Source: Castellaniella sp041677825 (GTDB taxonomy: Bacteria; Pseudomonadota; Gammaproteobacteria; Burkholderiales; Burkholderiaceae_B). Taken from it: a stretch of 64,000 nucleotides of DNA. The position numbers were made by a program, and so were the translations under genes. This document shows, piece after piece, positions 43,193-52,370 of the stretch (its first letter is position 1; every line of letters starts with the position of its first letter). Location: assembly GCF_041677825.1 (NCBI RefSeq), contig NZ_JBAYPG010000004.1:84348-148347 (forward strand), read 5' to 3'. The notes under the pieces were generated by a model, which made no database searches, was not told the origin of the DNA, and saw nothing but the letters and a program-made list of their open reading frames with translations.

Positions 43193-44071
43193 ATGTCGTA
43201 TTTCATCGAACTGCTCGTCAACGGCGCCCTGACCGGCGCCATGTATGGCCTGGCGGCCCTGGGCTTCGTGCTCATCTACAAGTCTTCGGGGGTGGTGAAC
43301 CTGGCCCAGGGCGCGATGATCATGCTGGCCGGCTACGTCATCTGGATGCTGGTCATGGTCGGCTTGTCCGTCTGGCTGGCCATTGCGCTGGGGCTGGTGC
43401 TGATGTTCCTGTTTGGTTTGCTGGCCGAGCGCCTGTTGCTGCGCAAGATGGTGGGTCAGCCCATCATCATGATCGTCATGCTGACCCTGGGGCTCGAGAT
43501 CTTCCTGCGCGGGGTCGGGCCCGGCTTCCTGGGGGCCTCGCCCAAGCAGATCGATCTGGGCGTGCCGCTTGCGCCCGTCATCATCGGTGATGTCTTCATC
43601 AACCGCGTCTACCTGATCGGCGGCATCGTGGCGCTGGTGCTCATCGCGGCTTCATTGCTGTTCTTTCGCACGCGTCTGGGCACCAAGCTGCGGGCGGTGT
43701 CCGACGACCACGTCTCGAGCTGGTCGGTGGGCATTTCAGTCGAGCGGGCCATCGGTATCTCCTGGGGGCTGGCGGGTCTGTCGGCCATTGCCGCGGGGGC
43801 GATCTGGGGCTCGGTGCAGGGGGTCGACTGGACCCTGTCCGAACTGCTGTTCCCGGCCATTGCGGTGGTCATTCTGGGGGGGCTCGACAGCGTGGTGGGC
43901 GTGCTGGTCGGCAGTCTGATCGTCGGCGTGCTGGGCAGCGTGATCCCCGGCTATCTCGACGAACTGGCCGGCGGGGGCACCCGCGACGTGGTCACCTCGC
44001 TCATCATCCTGGTCACCATCATGATCCGGCCGTACGGCATCTTCGGCCGTGAAGACATCGAAAGGGTGTAG
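43193..44071 (+). CDS. livH: Branched-chain-amino-acid-type ABC transporter permease LivH
   Basis: 292 residues, about eight hydrophobic segments. The opening NGALTGAMYGLAALGFVLIYKSSGVVNLAQGAMIM is diagnostic of LivH. The conserved permease loop is GISVERAIGISWGLAGLSAIAAGAIWG. Three bases after the ligase stop. It forms the channel with LivM. Confidence 0.96.
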   Translation: MSYFIELLVNGALTGAMYGLAALGFVLIYKSSGVVNLAQGAMIMLAGYVIWMLVMVGLSVWLAIALGLVLMFLFGLLAERLLLRKMVGQPIIMIVMLTLGLEIFLRGVGPGFLGASPKQIDLGVPLAPVIIGDVFINRVYLIGGIVALVLIAASLLFFRTRLGTKLRAVSDDHVSSWSVGISVERAIGISWGLAGLSAIAAGAIWGSVQGVDWTLSELLFPAIAVVILGGLDSVVGVLVGSLIVGVLGSVIPGYLDELAGGGTRDVVTSLIILVTIMIRPYGIFGREDIERV

Positions 44072-44076
44072 GCGCC

Positions 44077-45150
44077 ATGTTCTATCGTCTCTCGGGCATC
44101 CGCCACACACGCTACGCCGCCGCACGCCAGCTCTGGCCCATACCGGCCGACCGCTGGCAGGTGGGGGTGCTGCTGGCCCTGGCGTGTCTGGCGCCCGTGC
44201 TCTTCAGCCCCTTCTATCTGCTCAGCTACCTGCTGCCCTGGCTCATCTTCACTGCGGCCGCCCTGTCGCTCACGCTGCTCATGGGCATTGCGGGCCAGTT
44301 GCATTTCGGCTTTGCCGCCGTCATGGCCATTGGCGCCTATTCGGGCATCCACCTGGTGCGCGCGGGCCTGCCCTTCGAACTGGCCCTGCTCGGCGCGGGC
44401 CTGGTCGCGGCCCTGATCGGCACGGTATTCGGGGCCGCCGCCCTGCGGGTCAAGGGGCTGTATCTGGTCATGGCGACACTGGCCATGCAGTATCTGGTCG
44501 ATTGGGTGATCATCAACGTGCCAGTGATCAGTGGCGGAGCGCAGGCCACGCTGCAGGCGCCGTCCACCACATTCCTGTTCGTGCCCCTGGCAACCGGGGT
44601 GGCACGCTACTACGTGGCGCTGCTCTGGGTCCTGTTTGTCACCCTGCTGCTGCTCAACATCAAACGCTCGGCCGTGGGCCGGGCCCTGGTGGCGGTGCGC
44701 GACAAAGACTACGCAGCTGCGGTCATCGGCATTCACGTGGTGCGCTTCAAGCTGGTGGCGTTCTTCACCAGTTCGTTCCTGGGCGGGGTCACGGGCGCCG
44801 TCCTGGCTTTCTGCTACTACCAGGCCGTGACCCCCGAACAGTTCACCTTCAATGTGTCGGTGCAACTGGTGGCCATGGTGCTGGTGGGCGGGTTGGGCAG
44901 CGTGATCGGCGCCTATCTGGGGGCGGCCTTCGTATTGCTGGTGCCCATCGTCCTCACCAATCTGGTGGTGCTGCTCAATGATCTGGGCTGGCTGAACGCG
45001 TCCACCAATCTGCTTTCGCATATTCCGCTCATGATCTATGGCGTGCTCATCATCGGCTTTCTGCTGCTCGAGCCCCTGGGTCTGGGCAAGATTTACGACA
45101 ACATCCGCAAGTACCTGCTGGTGTGGCCGTTCCGGCACTCTGATCTCTGA
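44077..45150 (+). CDS. livM: Branched-chain-amino-acid-type ABC transporter permease LivM
   Basis: 357 residues, multispanning. Diagnostic segments SLTLLMGIAGQLHFGFAAVMAIGAY and VGRALVAVRDKDYAAAVIGIHVVRFKLVAF (loop that contacts the ATPases) and the C-terminal IYGVLIIGFLLLEPLGLGKIYD are present. Partner of LivH, 5 bases downstream of it. Confidence 0.96.
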   Translation: MFYRLSGIRHTRYAAARQLWPIPADRWQVGVLLALACLAPVLFSPFYLLSYLLPWLIFTAAALSLTLLMGIAGQLHFGFAAVMAIGAYSGIHLVRAGLPFELALLGAGLVAALIGTVFGAAALRVKGLYLVMATLAMQYLVDWVIINVPVISGGAQATLQAPSTTFLFVPLATGVARYYVALLWVLFVTLLLLNIKRSAVGRALVAVRDKDYAAAVIGIHVVRFKLVAFFTSSFLGGVTGAVLAFCYYQAVTPEQFTFNVSVQLVAMVLVGGLGSVIGAYLGAAFVLLVPIVLTNLVVLLNDLGWLNASTNLLSHIPLMIYGVLIIGFLLLEPLGLGKIYDNIRKYLLVWPFRHSDL

Positions 45151-45245
45151 CTGGGGTGCAGTCGTGCAGGCGAAAAGCCTGCGCAAACGCAGTGAAACAT
45201 CAAGACGACAGGGCCTTGCAAGGTCCGTGACCTGGAGGAAGCATC

Positions 45246-46496
45246 ATGAAACACATCATCAAACGTCTGGCCATTGTGGCTGCACTGGGTGCAGCGCTGG
45301 GCAGCACACCGGCCATGGCCGAAAAGGCGCCCATCAAGTTCGCCACGCCGGTGGATTTCACCGCGGTGTATACCTTCCTGACAGACGAGTACAGCCAGGG
45401 CCAGCGCGATTACATCACGCTGCTCAACGAGCAGGGCGGGGTCGATGGGCATCTCATCGAATTGTCGGTGTCCGACACCGGCAATCAACCGCAGCGGGGT
45501 ATCGAGGCCTACAACCGGGCCAAGCGCGATGGCGCCGTGCTGGTCGATTTCCTCAGCACGCCGGTGGCGCGCGCCATGGTGAATCGGGTCAACGAAGACG
45601 AGATCGTGATGATCACGGCGCTGCATGGGCGCGGCGATGCCAGCCAGGGCGAGGCGTTCCCGTATGTCTTCCCGGTCATGGCCACGTACTGGTCGCAGGC
45701 GGCGCTGCTGGCCGATTTCATGAACCAGCAGGAAGGCGGGCTCAAGGGCAAGAAAGTCGCCCACGTGTATATCGATTCGCCTTTTGGCAAAGAACCGATT
45801 CCGGTGCTCGAGGCCTTGTCCAAAGACCTCGGGTTCGAGCTCAAGACCTTTCCGTACGCCAGCCCGGGCAACGAACAGACCACTACCTGGTCCGATGTGC
45901 GCCGCTACAAGCCGGATTTCGTCATCATCTGGGGGGCTGGCGGGGGCCAGGCCGTGTCGATCCGCGATGCCATTCGCAATGGCATCAAGCCCGAGCAGAT
46001 ACATTCGGTGGTCTGGCTGGCCGAGGCCGACATGGACGCGGTGGGCCGCGACACCGCAAAAGGGGTGCGCAAATTTTCGCCCACGGTCAATGGCGCTGAT
46101 TCGCCCCTCCTGAAAGAGATCGTCGGCACGGTGATTGAGCCGGGCAAGGGCGCGGGCCCCAAAGAGCGCGTCGGCAGCACGTACTACAACATCGGCGTGG
46201 CCACCATGGCCGTGGCCGCCGAAGCCGCCCGCAAGGCACTGGCCGAGTTCGGCGAACCGCTCACCGGTGAAAAACTGCGCAAGGGTTTCGAACTCATCGA
46301 AGGCTACGATGCACAGGGCCTGATGCCGCCAGTCACCTTTTCGGCGCAGGATCACCAGGGTGGCGGCCAGGGGCGCGTAGTGTCCTGGGATGGCGAGACG
46401 TGGGCACCCGAGACCGACTGGCACGCATCCTTCCAGGACATCGTCTGGGAAGAAATCAACAAGGGCGCCGAGCAGTACAAGAAAGAAGGCAAGTAA
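45246..46496 (+). CDS. livK: Branched-chain-amino-acid-type ABC transporter substrate-binding protein (LivK-like)
   Basis: 416 residues. Signal peptide residues 1-~24 (LAIVAALGAALGSTPAMA). Type I periplasmic-binding fold with two lobes, IKFATPVDFTAVYTFLTDEY...INEQGGVDGHLIELSVSDTGNQP. It lies after livM with a 95-base gap, and its stop overlaps the next ATG (TAATG). The protein is longer than amino-acid binding members, as is common for the aromatic- or fatty-acid-linked ones, consistent with the ligase in the operon. Confidence 0.94.
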   Translation: MKHIIKRLAIVAALGAALGSTPAMAEKAPIKFATPVDFTAVYTFLTDEYSQGQRDYITLLNEQGGVDGHLIELSVSDTGNQPQRGIEAYNRAKRDGAVLVDFLSTPVARAMVNRVNEDEIVMITALHGRGDASQGEAFPYVFPVMATYWSQAALLADFMNQQEGGLKGKKVAHVYIDSPFGKEPIPVLEALSKDLGFELKTFPYASPGNEQTTTWSDVRRYKPDFVIIWGAGGGQAVSIRDAIRNGIKPEQIHSVVWLAEADMDAVGRDTAKGVRKFSPTVNGADSPLLKEIVGTVIEPGKGAGPKERVGSTYYNIGVATMAVAAEAARKALAEFGEPLTGEKLRKGFELIEGYDAQGLMPPVTFSAQDHQGGGQGRVVSWDGETWAPETDWHASFQDIVWEEINKGAEQYKKEGK

Positions 46497-47281
46497 TGCT
46501 CGCACTCAGCAACGTCGAAGTCGTCTACGACAAGGTGTTCCTTGCCATACGTGGCGTTTCGCTGAGCCTCGAGCAGGGCGGCATGGTCGCCCTGCTGGGG
46601 GCCAACGGGGCGGGCAAGAGCACGACGCTCAAGGCCATCAGCGGCCTGCTGGCCCCCGAGCGCGGCGAGGTCACCCGCGGCAGCATCGAGTTTCTGGGGC
46701 AGAACATCGTCCCGCTCGGTGCGGCCCGGCGTGTGGCCATGGGGCTGGTGCACGTGATGGAAGGCCGGCGCATCTTCGGCCACCTGACCCCCGACGACAA
46801 TCTTCTGGCCGCCTATCGTTCCGGTGGCTCTCGTTCGCGCCTGAATCAGCTGCGCGATCAGGTGTACGGCTTCTTTCCGCGGCTTACGCAGTTTTCGAAC
46901 ACCAAGGCCGGCTATCTGTCGGGCGGCGAGCAGCAGATGCTGGCCATAGGGCGCGCGCTGATGACCGAGCCCAGGCTGCTCATGCTCGATGAACCCAGCC
47001 TGGGCCTGTCGCCCCGGCTGGTGCAGGAAATCTTCGGCATCATCGGTCAGATCAACCGTGAAACGCAAACCAGCGTACTGCTGGTCGAGCAGAACGCCAC
47101 GGCGGCACTCGAGATCGTCGACCACGCCTACCTGATCGAGAACGGCCAGGTCGTCATGAGCGGCAGCGCCGCCGATCTCAAGAAAAACCCCGACGTACAG
47201 GACTTCTACCTGGGGGGTGCCGGCCAGGTCGATTATCACAACGTGAAGCACTACCGCCGGCGCAAGCGCTGGCTGGCCTGA
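46496..47281 (+). CDS. livF: Branched-chain-amino-acid-type ABC transporter ATP-binding protein (LivF-like)
   Basis: 261 residues from ATG 46496, whose first base is the last base of the livK stop. Walker A GANGAGKST, MEGRRIFGHLTPDDNLLA (LivF marker), signature LSGGEQQMLAIGRALM, Walker B LLMLDEPSLGL, VLLVEQNA. The C-terminal tail YHNVKHYRRRKRWLA is longer and more basic than in LivF of amino-acid systems. Last gene of the operon. Confidence 0.95.
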   Translation: MLALSNVEVVYDKVFLAIRGVSLSLEQGGMVALLGANGAGKSTTLKAISGLLAPERGEVTRGSIEFLGQNIVPLGAARRVAMGLVHVMEGRRIFGHLTPDDNLLAAYRSGGSRSRLNQLRDQVYGFFPRLTQFSNTKAGYLSGGEQQMLAIGRALMTEPRLLMLDEPSLGLSPRLVQEIFGIIGQINRETQTSVLLVEQNATAALEIVDHAYLIENGQVVMSGSAADLKKNPDVQDFYLGGAGQVDYHNVKHYRRRKRWLA

Positions 47282-47282
47282 A

Positions 47283-47332
47283 CATCGGGCTGGCCGGGCG
47301 CTCGCAGGCCCGATGCTCAGGCCTGGCCAGCC
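47283..47332. terminator. Candidate terminator hairpins after livF
   Basis: Two alternative perfect 8-base inverted repeats, CATCGGGC/GCCCGATG (47283-47290, 47308-47315) and GGCTGGCC/GGCCAGCC (47288-47295, 47325-47332). No T-run follows, so intrinsic termination is uncertain. Confidence 0.4.
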
Positions 47333-47413
47333 GCACCGCAAGCCCCACGGTTCAGGCCTGGGCCGGATGCCAGGCGTCGGCGCGCGATGCCAGGCCCCAG
47401 CGCCCGCGTGGGC

Positions 47414-48250
47414 TCAGGCTGACCCGGACCGCGCGCGTGCGAAGAGTTCGTTGACCTGCGGATAGGGCAGGGCCCCATCGAATGCGTCGAAACGGCCCTG
47501 TGCCAGGGCGGTGGCTGCCTTGTGCAGGGCCCCCCAGGCGCAGCGCGCCAATGCCCCGCCTACACTGATGCGCCGTACGCCCAGCGCAGCCATGTCATCG
47601 AGTGTCACGGCCTGGTTGTTGCCTATCAGTACGTTCACCGGCTTGGGGGCCACGGCCTGCACGACGGTGCGGATCTGCCTGGCTGACTGAATGCCGGGCG
47701 CATACAGGCAGTCGGCGCCGGCCTCAGCGTAGGCTTGCAGGCGCCGTACGGTGTCGTTCAGATCGGGCTGGCCCACCAGGAAATTCTCGGCGCGGCCCAC
47801 GAGCAGGACATCGGCCCCGCTGTGGTCTATGGCCTGGCGCGCCGCCTGCATGCGCTCGATGGCATCGGGCAGCGCGCGCAGCGGATGGGCTGGGTCGCCC
47901 GTGGCATCTTCGAGGGAGACGCCCGCGATGCCCGTGGCCACTGCCTGGCCCACATGCGCTTCGACCCCCTCTGGCTTTGCCGCGTAGCCCGCCACGAAGT
48001 CTGCATTGATGGGCAGGTCGACCGCTTGCACCAGCTGGCGCAGGTGCTCGAGCACCTGCGCCAGTGGCACCTGGCCATCCTGCTGACCCACCGACCAGGC
48101 GTGCCCCGAACTGGTGCTGGCCAGGGCCTTGAACCCCATGTGCTGCAGCAACTGCGCACTGCCGATGTCCCAGGGGTTGGGGATGATGAAACAGCCTTGC
48201 GCATGCAGGGCCCTGAAGGCAGCGCGCCGGGCTTCGATGGTCTGTGTCAT
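47414..48250 (-). CDS. Isocitrate lyase/phosphoenolpyruvate mutase family protein
   Basis: 278 residues from ATG 48250. The family opening FIIPNPWDIGSAQLLQHMGFKALASTSSG, metal-site segment GVSLEDATGD and LLVGRAENF are present. Members include PEP mutase, oxaloacetate decarboxylase and 2,3-dimethylmalate-type lyases; this subgroup is functionally uncharacterised. It shares direction with the AhpD-like gene encoded 7 bases upstream. Confidence 0.86.
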   Translation of the reverse strand: MTQTIEARRAAFRALHAQGCFIIPNPWDIGSAQLLQHMGFKALASTSSGHAWSVGQQDGQVPLAQVLEHLRQLVQAVDLPINADFVAGYAAKPEGVEAHVGQAVATGIAGVSLEDATGDPAHPLRALPDAIERMQAARQAIDHSGADVLLVGRAENFLVGQPDLNDTVRRLQAYAEAGADCLYAPGIQSARQIRTVVQAVAPKPVNVLIGNNQAVTLDDMAALGVRRISVGGALARCAWGALHKAATALAQGRFDAFDGALPYPQVNELFARARSGSA

Positions 48251-48257
48251 GGCCGCC

Positions 48258-48704
48258 TCAGGGGACGGGGTGCTGCGACTTGAACCCCAGGGCAAAACGG
48301 TTCCAGGCGTTGATGGCGTTGACCAGCAGGGTCAGGGCCACGATTTCCCGGTCGTTGAAATGACGGGTGAGCTCTTCATAGATGTCATCTGCCACGTGCT
48401 GGGTGTCGGCGATCCGTGTGAGGGCTTCGGTCCAGGCCAGCGCTGCCCGCTCGGCGGGCGTGTACAGGCTGGACTCGCGCCAGGCGCTGAGCAGGTACAG
48501 GCGCATTTCGGTCTCGCCCAGCTTGCGGGCATCTGCGGTGTGCATGTGCAGGCAGTACGCGCAACCGTTGATCTGCGAGGCCCGGGTCTTCACCAATTCG
48601 TAGAGCAGTGGATCCAGACCGGCACCTTTTGCGGTCTTTTCCATGTGCAGCATGGCTTCCATCAGATCGGGAGCCACTTTGAAATAGTCCATACGCGATT
48701 TCAT
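48258..48704 (-). CDS. AhpD-like carboxymuconolactone decarboxylase family protein
   Basis: 148 residues from ATG 48704, which has AAGGA at good spacing (an upstream ATG at 48722 is less likely). The redox motif CAYC with nearby His (GCAYCLHMHTADARKLGE) is that of AhpD-type alkylhydroperoxidases. LAWTEALTRIADTQHVADDIYEELTRHF follows, as in this family. It probably handles peroxides or a small lactone; the target is unknown. Confidence 0.9.
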   Translation of the reverse strand: MKSRMDYFKVAPDLMEAMLHMEKTAKGAGLDPLLYELVKTRASQINGCAYCLHMHTADARKLGETEMRLYLLSAWRESSLYTPAERAALAWTEALTRIADTQHVADDIYEELTRHFNDREIVALTLLVNAINAWNRFALGFKSQHPVP

Positions 48705-48847
48705 AAACAATCCTTGAAACATTGAACAAGTACGCGGAACGTGTTTTACTTTAATACGATACGCCGATTTCTCTACAAATAAGGCAAAGTCACTGGTGCC
48801 CAGTAGACATTTGTCATCGTGTTTTTCGGTGCTGTGTCCACGGTGCG

Positions 48848-51664
48848 GTGTTCGTGTGGCACAAAAGTTGGAGACAGTATTTGGCCGATCAAGGGAAGCA
48901 TCCGGGTTTTTTCCGGGGATCGCGCTATTGGCAGCATCTACTGGGTAGTGTACGGGCGCGCATTCTGCTCGCCATTCTGGTTGCCACCGTTCCGGCCATG
49001 GCAGGCATGGGCTATTACGTGGTGCGCCAGTACCATGCCTTGCTGGATGGCGGTCACCGTCAAGCCGAGACCCTGATCCAGTTTGTCGCTGCGTACGACA
49101 AGGCGCTGATCGACGACGCCCAGCAATTGCTCGCGGCCCTGTCGCATTCACCCGTGCTGCGTCATCGGCGCTGGGACGAGTGCTCCGACTATCTGACGCG
49201 GCTGGTGACGCATCTGCCGACCTACACCAATCTGGGCATGGTCGATGCAAGTGGCCAGGTGCTGTGCTCGGCCTGGCCCGACACGGAGCCCATGCGGCAA
49301 CATCTGGGTGATCGCGCCTACTTTCAGGCGGCTCTGGTGTCGTCTGGCGTGGTGACCAGCAACTTCGTCCTGGGGCGTCTCAGCCACCATCCCGTGATGG
49401 TGCTGGCACAGCGTATCCAGGACGATGCCGGGCAGGTGACGGGGGTGCTGTTTGCGTCCCTGGACCTTCGCGTCCTGCAGGGGCGGGCTGTCCTGCCCGA
49501 ACTCATGCCGGGCGCGTATCTGTGGATTCTCGATCGTCAAGGCCATGCGCTACCGCACCGATCGGTATCCGTGCTGCCGCCCGAGCGCAGGATCGATCCC
49601 TATCCGGACGGCGCAACAGGCCTGGAGAGGCGGCGCTTCCAGGACGACGCGCGCAGGATCTGGTTCGAACTCTCCTTGCCGGCCGGTCCGGCGAGCGACC
49701 ACCGGGGGCTGTCCGTACGCTACCAGATTCCGCTCGAAAGCCTCCAGGCCGAGGCCAATCAGGCCTTGTGGGCCGGTTTTCTGGGTATGGGACTGCTGCT
49801 CATGCTGGCATTGCTGGCCGCCTGGGGGCTGGTCCAGCTGGCGGCCGGTCACAGCCTGGATGTGCTGGGCGAGGGGGTGCGGCGGCTGGCGGCGCGCGAC
49901 TTTTCGTGGCGTGTCGCCGATCGCCTGCGGGGGCGTGAACTGCAACTGATCGGGCGGCAATTCGACGAGATGGCGGCTGCCGTGCAGCGCTATGAAAGTT
50001 CGCTCGAGCGCTCCGAGCGCAGCTATCGTGAACTGTTCGACAACAGCCCGACGCCCATGCTGGTGCGTGACCGCACGAGCGGATATTTTCTCGCGGCCAA
50101 CCAGCAGGCCGAGCAGATGTATGGGCATGGGCAGGCCGACTTTCCGGCACTGGGCATGGAAGACCTGCGCCTCCAGGTGGTCGAACAGCAGGCCGATGCC
50201 ATGCGCACGTTCGAAATCCACAAGGGTGTCGAAGGTGCCGAGCGGTATGTGGAAGTACGGCGCCTGCCCGTGACCTTCGCAGGCAGAGCGGCCGAGGTGC
50301 TGGTGGTACAGGATCTCACCGAACAGCGTGCGCGCCAGAAGGCCCTGGCCTGGTGGGCCTCTCACGACGTGCTGACGGGCCTGCTCAACCGACCGGAATT
50401 CATCCGCCGGCTGGATGCCCTGCTGCCGCAGGCAGGGCCTGTACATGATGCACCGGTACAGCGGCCGTCCGGTGTGCTGGTGCTGGGCAATCTGGATGCC
50501 TTCAAGGAAGTGAATACTGCTCTTGGCCACGAAAGCGGCGACCGTTTGCTGGTTCAGGTGGCCAGGCGCCTGCGTGAGGAACTGGGCCCGGATTGCCTGC
50601 TCGCCCGTCTGGGCGGCGATGAGTTCGTCTTCCTGTTGCAGGATACGCATCGAGTGGCACTGCACAGGGCAGAGCATCTGGTGACCCAGATGCGTGCCCC
50701 CTTCAATCTGGACAACCTGCAACTACGGGTCAGCGCCACATTCGGGCTGGTGATGCTGGCCGATCTGTCCGGGGCCTATAGCCCCGACGACTTGATCCGC
50801 TATGCCGACGCGGCCCTGCGCCGGGCACGCAATGACAGCGCCAGCGTCGGGGTCTGTGATGAACGTGATTATTCGCAGATGCAGAAAGGGCTGCTGATGC
50901 GCGGTGAATTGCGGGTCGCGCTGGTACGCAATCAGTTCATGCTGCACATGCAGCCCAAGGTCCGTCTGCGCAGGGAAGCGGGCGGGGTGCCCAAGGTGGC
51001 GGATTTCGAGGTTCTGGCTCGCTGGCAGCATCCAGAGCGTGGCCTGATTGCACCGAGTGAGTTCATTCCCATGGTCGAGGCGAGCGACCTGGTGCATGCC
51101 TTCACCCGCTGGGTGGTCGATCAGGCCGTCATGGCGTGCGCGGCCTGGCAGGATCGCCATCCCGGTGTCGGTGTGGCGGTCAACGTATCGGTGCGCAATC
51201 TGCTCAATCTGCGCTTTCCGCGCCAGGTGGCGGCGGCCCTGCGGCGCCACAGACTGGCACCGTCATTGCTCGAGCTCGAGGTGACCGAGCAGGTGCTCAT
51301 GCGTGATCCAGTCCGGGCGATGGCGGCCCTGCACACCCTGCGGAATCTTGGCGTGCGTATCGCGATCGACGACTTCGGCACGGGCTACTCGTCGTTTGCC
51401 TACCTTGCGCGATTGCCGGTCGATACCTTGAAGATCGATCATTCATTCGTGGCCAATCTGCACGATGCCGACACCCGGGCCATTGTGCGCTCGATCATCG
51501 ACATGAGCCACGGCCTGCAATTGGTGGTGGTGGCCGAAGGGGTCGAGTCTGCGGAGATCCAGCACATGCTGGCCGATATGGGCTGCGACAGGGCGCAGGG
51601 TTACGCCATTGCCCGGCCCATGCCCATGGGGGCCGCGCTGGAGTGGTTGGCGGCCTATTCCTGA
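48848..51664 (+). CDS. Membrane-bound diguanylate cyclase/phosphodiesterase with Cache and PAS domains
   Basis: 938 residues from GTG 48848; the true start may be slightly later, since no good ribosome site is seen. Two transmembrane helices (~38-56 and ~307-328) flank a ~250-residue periplasmic Cache-like sensor. Then come a HAMP-like linker, a PAS domain (~395-490), a GGDEF domain with intact GGDEF (589-593) and an EAL domain. In EAL, EVL (721-723), N779, E811, D841-D842, K862 and E897 are all present, so c-di-GMP hydrolysis is likely. It synthesises and/or breaks down c-di-GMP in response to a periplasmic signal. Its 3' end overlaps the opposing carbonic anhydrase gene by 10 bases. Confidence 0.93.
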   Translation: MFVWHKSWRQYLADQGKHPGFFRGSRYWQHLLGSVRARILLAILVATVPAMAGMGYYVVRQYHALLDGGHRQAETLIQFVAAYDKALIDDAQQLLAALSHSPVLRHRRWDECSDYLTRLVTHLPTYTNLGMVDASGQVLCSAWPDTEPMRQHLGDRAYFQAALVSSGVVTSNFVLGRLSHHPVMVLAQRIQDDAGQVTGVLFASLDLRVLQGRAVLPELMPGAYLWILDRQGHALPHRSVSVLPPERRIDPYPDGATGLERRRFQDDARRIWFELSLPAGPASDHRGLSVRYQIPLESLQAEANQALWAGFLGMGLLLMLALLAAWGLVQLAAGHSLDVLGEGVRRLAARDFSWRVADRLRGRELQLIGRQFDEMAAAVQRYESSLERSERSYRELFDNSPTPMLVRDRTSGYFLAANQQAEQMYGHGQADFPALGMEDLRLQVVEQQADAMRTFEIHKGVEGAERYVEVRRLPVTFAGRAAEVLVVQDLTEQRARQKALAWWASHDVLTGLLNRPEFIRRLDALLPQAGPVHDAPVQRPSGVLVLGNLDAFKEVNTALGHESGDRLLVQVARRLREELGPDCLLARLGGDEFVFLLQDTHRVALHRAEHLVTQMRAPFNLDNLQLRVSATFGLVMLADLSGAYSPDDLIRYADAALRRARNDSASVGVCDERDYSQMQKGLLMRGELRVALVRNQFMLHMQPKVRLRREAGGVPKVADFEVLARWQHPERGLIAPSEFIPMVEASDLVHAFTRWVVDQAVMACAAWQDRHPGVGVAVNVSVRNLLNLRFPRQVAAALRRHRLAPSLLELEVTEQVLMRDPVRAMAALHTLRNLGVRIAIDDFGTGYSSFAYLARLPVDTLKIDHSFVANLHDADTRAIVRSIIDMSHGLQLVVVAEGVESAEIQHMLADMGCDRAQGYAIARPMPMGAALEWLAAYS

Positions 51665-52359
51665 TAGGGCTCGAAGCGGCCGGTATGGGGATCACGGATG
51701 AACAGCACGCCAGTGGCCACACCGAAATAGGCGCCATGCAGCCGCAGCGTGCCGGCCTCGACGCGTTCGCGTACGGCCGGAAAGGTCAGCAGATTGTCCA
51801 TGCTGTATTCGACCACGCCCCATTCCATGCGGCGGATCCATTCGGCGCGATCACCCGTCTGCGGGCCGATCTTCTTGGCCACCGGGGCGATCTGCGACAT
51901 CCATTTGCCGATGAAGTCGGGCCGGGTCAGTGGCGCGGCCTGATTGACGTAGGCCGCCACCCCGCCACAGCTGGCGTGGCCCATGATCACGATGTCGCTG
52001 ACCTCGAGTGCGTTGACGCCGAATTCGATGCACGCACTGGTGCCGTGGAAGGCATTTTGCGAACGGGGTTCGCACGGTGGCACGATGCCTGCGATATTGC
52101 GTACCACGAACATCTCGCCGGGCCCGGCATCGAAGATGGTTTCCGGTGCGACCCTGGAGTCGCCGCAACTGATCAGCATGATGCCGGGATGCTGGCCGTT
52201 TTCTGCCAGGTCGAGGTAACGGGCCCGTTCGGTTTCGAGCCGCCCGTGCAGAAACGATGTGTAACCTTCAATGAGACGCGTGGGGAACACGGCGATATCC
52301 TGTTCTGGCTGTAGGGTTTCCGATTGTACGCCTGCCCCGCGCGCAGGCCTGTCCGACAT
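51655..52359 (-). CDS. Beta-carbonic anhydrase
   Basis: 234 residues. Zinc ligands are visible: C65 and the D67-R69 dyad (CGDSR), H128 and C131 (GHASCGG). It interconverts CO2 and bicarbonate. It lies downstream of ppc, on the opposite strand of the GGDEF-EAL gene and in the same direction as ppc, with 11 bases between stop of ppc and this start, so bicarbonate supply for PEP carboxylase is a natural link. Confidence 0.95.
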   Translation of the reverse strand: MSDRPARGAGVQSETLQPEQDIAVFPTRLIEGYTSFLHGRLETERARYLDLAENGQHPGIMLISCGDSRVAPETIFDAGPGEMFVVRNIAGIVPPCEPRSQNAFHGTSACIEFGVNALEVSDIVIMGHASCGGVAAYVNQAAPLTRPDFIGKWMSQIAPVAKKIGPQTGDRAEWIRRMEWGVVEYSMDNLLTFPAVRERVEAGTLRLHGAYFGVATGVLFIRDPHTGRFEPYQE

Positions 52360-52370
52360 GCATACGCGGT

